Below, piece by piece: positions 57,479-64,000 of a stretch of 64,000 nt of DNA. The DNA comes from Luteibacter flocculans. GTDB lineage: Bacteria > Pseudomonadota > Gammaproteobacteria > Xanthomonadales > Rhodanobacteraceae. A program made the position numbers and the translations under genes. Within the stretch, counting starts at the first letter, position 1; each line of letters starts with the position of its first letter. Location: contig NZ_CP063231.1 in assembly GCF_023612255.1 (NCBI RefSeq), positions 4,235,255 through 4,299,254 of the forward strand, written 5' to 3'. Under the pieces are notes generated by a model. The model was given only the letters and a program-made list of their open reading frames with translations. It did not search any database and was not told the origin of the DNA.

Positions 57479-58780
57479 TTACTTACCGGTACCTGCGGTT
57501 TTCAACCAGGCGTTGGCCTTGGCAGACGTTTCAGGGTCCTGCGCCGCGAGCTTCATGTCCGCGATAGCACCCTGCTTGTTCTTCTGACCACGCTTGGCTT
57601 CCGCACGCACCATATAGGCCTGGCCTTTATGCTGCACACCCTTGCTGATGGCATCCGTCGCGGACTTCTCGGCCGCGGCGTACTGATTCTTCTGGAGCTG
57701 GAGACGCGCCACGCTCAGCATGACCTCGCCGTCTTTCGCGAGCGGCGCAGCCTTCTGATAGGCAGCCAGCGCCGCATCTTCCTTGCCGGCGGTGATGGCA
57801 GCGTCACCCTGGAGCTTGTAGACCTCGGCGCTAGGCTTGACCACGCCCTTGGCGAGACCGTCGTCGAGCACGGCCGCAGCCTTCGCCGCGTTGGCTTCCT
57901 GACGGTCCGTGTGGTCCTGGCCGTCGATCAGGTAGACCTTGGCGAGGTTGATGTACTGCTTCTCGTCGTTGAAGGCGCCCGACGCACGGCCCTTCTCCAT
58001 CAGCGCGATCGCGTCCGGATACTTCTGCGCCTGGATCAGGGCGGACGCGGCATTGTTGAGCGCGGTCGGATCGTTGGGATTCTTCTGCAGTTCGGCGGCA
58101 GCGAGTTCGGCGGCCTTGTCGCCCTGACCGGTCTCGGCGTAGCTGGCGGCGAGGATCTGGTCCCACGAGCCCTGCGGCTTCGCGTCCGGCATCGACTTCG
58201 CCTTGGTGATGGCAGCGATCGCTTCCGGGAACTTGCCCAGGCGATAGTCGATGTTGCCCTCGAGGCCGTAGGAATCGGCGGTTTCTTTCTTGCCCTCGGC
58301 GCGCCATTCCTGGAGCGACTTCAGCGCGGCGTCGTACTGCTCGTCCGCGACGAGGAACTGCGTGTACATGTACTTGAGCTGGAAGTAGGTGTCGTTCGGC
58401 ATTACACCGATATCGAGCGCCTGCTTCAGCGTGGTGATGGCGCCCTTAACGTCGCCATCGTTGTACTTCATGTTCGCGATGCCCTGAAGGGCGAGCGCCT
58501 GCGCGTACTTGCTGCTGGTGGCCGAACCATCGGCCAGCGGCTGCAGAAGCTGGAGGGCCTTGTCCTTCTCGCCGTTGTTCGCGGCATCGAGACCTTCGTT
58601 GAGCGCCTTCTGGTCCTTCTCGCTCTTGAGATCGAGCTTGGGTTCCGTACGAGTGGCATTCGGATACAGCGCTTCTTTCTTGTCCTTGGGAGCCGTGTCG
58701 CGCGCGACGGCGGCACCGCTGGCCAGGGAAAGTGCGATCGCGGTAGCGAGCGCCAACTTGATGAAGGAACCCTGTTTCAT
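57479..58780 (-). CDS. Exported TPR protein in the tonB cluster
   Basis: 433 residues with a signal peptide (MKQGSFIKLALATAIALSL to AVA). Below it are tetratricopeptide-type repeats from about residue 60 to the C-terminus (for example YAQALALQGIANMKYNDGDVKGAI, SYGLEGNIDYRLGKFPEAIAAITKAK). It is probably periplasmic. It lies between gyrB and tonB on the same strand as both; a similar TPR gene is common there in xanthomonads. Alpha-helical repeats suggest a scaffold for TonB-system or envelope proteins, but no partner is known. Confidence 0.88.
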   Translation of the reverse strand: MKQGSFIKLALATAIALSLASGAAVARDTAPKDKKEALYPNATRTEPKLDLKSEKDQKALNEGLDAANNGEKDKALQLLQPLADGSATSSKYAQALALQGIANMKYNDGDVKGAITTLKQALDIGVMPNDTYFQLKYMYTQFLVADEQYDAALKSLQEWRAEGKKETADSYGLEGNIDYRLGKFPEAIAAITKAKSMPDAKPQGSWDQILAASYAETGQGDKAAELAAAELQKNPNDPTALNNAASALIQAQKYPDAIALMEKGRASGAFNDEKQYINLAKVYLIDGQDHTDRQEANAAKAAAVLDDGLAKGVVKPSAEVYKLQGDAAITAGKEDAALAAYQKAAPLAKDGEVMLSVARLQLQKNQYAAAEKSATDAISKGVQHKGQAYMVRAEAKRGQKNKQGAIADMKLAAQDPETSAKANAWLKTAGTGK

Positions 58781-58970
58781 TGACAGACCTCTGTTGAAGG
58801 AGTCGGCGCACAAGGCGGCTCTCCGGGGGACTACAGAGGTTACCCTGATTCGATTCCTAAGAACAAGTCGCAGTGCAAGAAAAAAGCAGAGTCAAAACAA
58901 TGACTTGTTAGAAGAATGTTGGCGCTTACCGATTTGTAGGCCAAAGGTTGCCTTGAAAACGCCATTTTCA

Positions 58971-59032
58971 TCCACGTCACTTCGGGCTGTGACGTGGAAC
59001 ACGAAAACGCCCGGCCGTCGCCAGCCGGGCGT
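58971..59032 (-). terminator. Tandem hairpins downstream of gyrB
   Basis: The first, ACGCCCGGC/GCCGGGCGT (59007-59032), has a U-tract (TTTTCG) on the minus strand and is the likely gyrB terminator. The second, TCCACGTCAC/GTGACGTGGA (58971-58998), is a perfect 10-bp stem with an 8-nt loop but no U-tract. The remaining gap to the TPR gene is AT-rich and should contain its promoter. Confidence 0.75.
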
Positions 59033-59064
59033 CTGTTTCGTGGTTCAACCGTCGGCGCGATGGA

Positions 59065-62662
<3,598 letters not shown>

Positions 62663-62685
62663 CCCGCGCCATCCCCTTCCAAAAC

Positions 62686-62720
62686 GAAAAGCGCCGGGGT
62701 GTCGAAGACATCCCCGGCGC
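62686..62720 (-). terminator. Terminator between dnaN and recF
   Basis: GCGCCGGGG/CCCCGGCGC with an additional GTC/GAC extension and one bulge; the minus strand continues TTTTCG. It lies 36 bp beyond the dnaN stop and 24 bp before the recF ATG, so most dnaN transcripts should end here. Confidence 0.75.
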
Positions 62721-62756
62721 CTTGGCCGACCGCCACGCGACTTGGCGTGAAAACGG

Positions 62757-63857
62757 TCAGAGACGGAGCGGCATCACCACGTGCCGCGCCTCGTCGTTGC
62801 CCTCTTCCTGCAAGAGGCAGCTCGACTGCGCATCGCGCAGATTGATCCGCACCTTGTCGCCGCGAAGCGCGCCGAGCGCATCCAGCAGGTACCCCACGTT
62901 GAAGCCGACTGCCAAGTCATCGACGACCGTCTCGGCTTCCACTTCTTCCTGAGCTTCTTCCTGCTCGGGGTTGTGCGCCACGATCTTGATCCGGCCCGGG
63001 GTCAGTTCGAGCTTTACGCCGCGATACTTCTCGTTGGAGAGGATGGCGGCGCGCTGCAGCGCGCTGCGCAGCACGTCGCGCTCGATCGTCGCCGACTTAT
63101 CTGCACCGAGTGGAATGACCGCCTCGTAGTCCGGGAACCGGCCATCGATCAGCTTGGAGGTGAATACGACACCGCCGCGACGCACGCGCAGGTGATTACG
63201 GCCAAATTCCAGTTCGACCGAGCCCTCGCCCGATTCGAACAGGCCGATCAGCTCGTTGACACCCTTGCGCGGAATGATGATCTGCCGGCGTGCGGACACC
63301 GAGCTTTCGAGCTTCGTTTCCTTGAGCGCGAGCCGATGGCCGTCAGTCGCGACGCAACGCAGCGTGTGCTCTTGCAGATCCAGCAACATGCCGTTGAGGT
63401 AGTAGCGCACGTCCTGATTCGCCATGGCGAATGCCGTGCGGTCCATCAGGTCGCGCAGCACTTCCTCGGGAAGCGTGACGCGTTCGACCAGTTCGATTTC
63501 GTCGATGGTCGGAAATTCGCTGGATGGGAGCGTGGCAAGCGTGAAACGGCTACGACCGGCATTCAGCGCAATGCGCTCGCCGTTCAACTTGATGTCGATG
63601 CGTGCGCCATCGGGAAGCGCGCGAACGATGTCGAACAGTTTGCGCGCCGGAATCGTTATCTCGCCTTCCTGCACGCCCTCGGCGGCGGTCGTGGCGATCA
63701 TCTCTACTTCGAGATCGGTACCGGTAAACGAAACCTCGCTACCGGAGGCGCGAACCAGGAGGTTGGCCAGCACGGGCAGCGTCTGGCGGCGTTCCACGAC
63801 GCCCACCACCTGCTGCAGGGGTTTGAGCAGTACTTCCCTCTGGATGCTGAATTGCAT
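62757..63857 (-). CDS. dnaN: DNA polymerase III sliding clamp beta subunit
   Basis: 366 residues forming three topologically alike domains, each about 120 residues (first MQFSIQREVLLKPLQQVVGVVERRQTLPVLAN; second NGMLLDLQEHTLRCVATDGHRLA; third GYLLDALGALRGDKVRINLRDAQSSCLLQEE). The dimeric ring tethers Pol III to DNA. AGGAGTAGGGG precedes the ATG at 63857. The C-terminus HVVMPLRL matches the clamp consensus. Confidence 0.98.
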   Translation of the reverse strand: MQFSIQREVLLKPLQQVVGVVERRQTLPVLANLLVRASGSEVSFTGTDLEVEMIATTAAEGVQEGEITIPARKLFDIVRALPDGARIDIKLNGERIALNAGRSRFTLATLPSSEFPTIDEIELVERVTLPEEVLRDLMDRTAFAMANQDVRYYLNGMLLDLQEHTLRCVATDGHRLALKETKLESSVSARRQIIIPRKGVNELIGLFESGEGSVELEFGRNHLRVRRGGVVFTSKLIDGRFPDYEAVIPLGADKSATIERDVLRSALQRAAILSNEKYRGVKLELTPGRIKIVAHNPEQEEAQEEVEAETVVDDLAVGFNVGYLLDALGALRGDKVRINLRDAQSSCLLQEEGNDEARHVVMPLRL

Positions 63858-64000
63858 GCGTCCCCTACTCCTGCTTTTAAGTTTTTAAGATTTTATAGTG
63901 GTAGTTGTTGGGCCGGTGGATATCTTGAAAAGCCCGAAAACTTTTATTTGTTCAACGAGTTATAGCTAGATATCGACTGGCTTGAACATGCGGATTCGTG
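63858..64000 (-). promoter_or_regulatory. AT-rich region upstream of dnaN
   Basis: Markedly AT-richer than the rest of the window (runs such as TTTTAAGTTTTTAAGATTTTATAG on either strand). It should carry the dnaN promoter and leader and the end of the dnaA-dnaN gap. One partial DnaA-box-like TATCCACC is present on the minus strand but not a convincing cluster, so I do not call an origin here. Confidence 0.5.

Noticed and set aside
63858..64000. Possible replication origin in the AT-rich region
   Set aside because: Only one degenerate DnaA-box-like sequence is visible; an origin needs a cluster, and dnaA lies outside the window.

Overview
The window looks like a chromosome segment of a high-GC gammaproteobacterium of the order Xanthomonadales (Lysobacterales), most likely the Luteibacter/Dyella/Rhodanobacter group. 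The main support is gene order on the minus strand at the right end: dnaN, recF, gyrB, a TPR protein, then tonB-exbB-exbD-exbD with pdxJ facing them. That order is typical beside the replication origin in xanthomonads, so oriC and dnaA should lie just beyond base 64000. I saw no rRNA, tRNA, CRISPR array, prophage or complete insertion sequence. The organism assignment is inference.

Layout. 1-3750: a YheT-like hydrolase and a PlsC-type acyltransferase, then an Lrp-type regulator divergent from phenylalanine hydroxylase (phhA). 4097-11605: an SGNH hydrolase, a Xre/RES toxin-antitoxin pair with a palindromic operator, a DUF885 peptidase-like protein, a YafY-type regulator, a glutathione S-transferase preceded by a tiny coupled ORF, fructose-1,6-bisphosphatase (fbp) and a patatin lipoprotein. 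11606-16342: a TetR regulator and a membrane-linked molybdenum hydroxylase operon (2Fe-2S subunit, molybdopterin subunit, tri-haem cytochrome c), each gene overlapping the next by ATGA. 16504-22916: a GH43 glycosidase, a Fur-box-controlled TonB siderophore receptor, an M24 peptidase, a low-GC stand-alone acyl carrier protein and two envelope glycan/phosphoglycerol transferases. 22921-31133: nitronate monooxygenase, a PaoABC-type periplasmic aldehyde oxidoreductase, argS and a TolC-like protein.

31309-43459: a sigma factor with a coupled membrane partner and a divergent membrane protein, OsmC, a DUF1080 protein, a beta-propeller remnant, several exported proteins (DUF3617, an AcpA-like phosphoesterase, a multicopper oxidase, a NUC endonuclease), a REPIN-like inverted repeat, a radical SAM protein whose start codon lies inside a 30-bp palindrome resembling the Xanthomonas LexA2 box, and two small enzymes. 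43653-53224: a carboxylate uptake and acetate module made of an MHS transporter, a DcaP-like porin, acetyl-CoA synthetase (acs), a LuxR response regulator and an SSS-transporter hybrid histidine kinase, i.e. a CrbS/CrbR-type system beside its expected target. 53394-64000: an Sfp-type phosphopantetheinyl transferase, pdxJ, the TonB energy-transducing operon (tonB appears frameshifted in a C-run), and the replication genes.

The points most worth following up are the LexA2-like palindrome on the radical SAM gene, the tonB frameshift, the heptanucleotide repeats between acs and crbR, the Xre/RES operator and the terminator directly in front of pdxJ.
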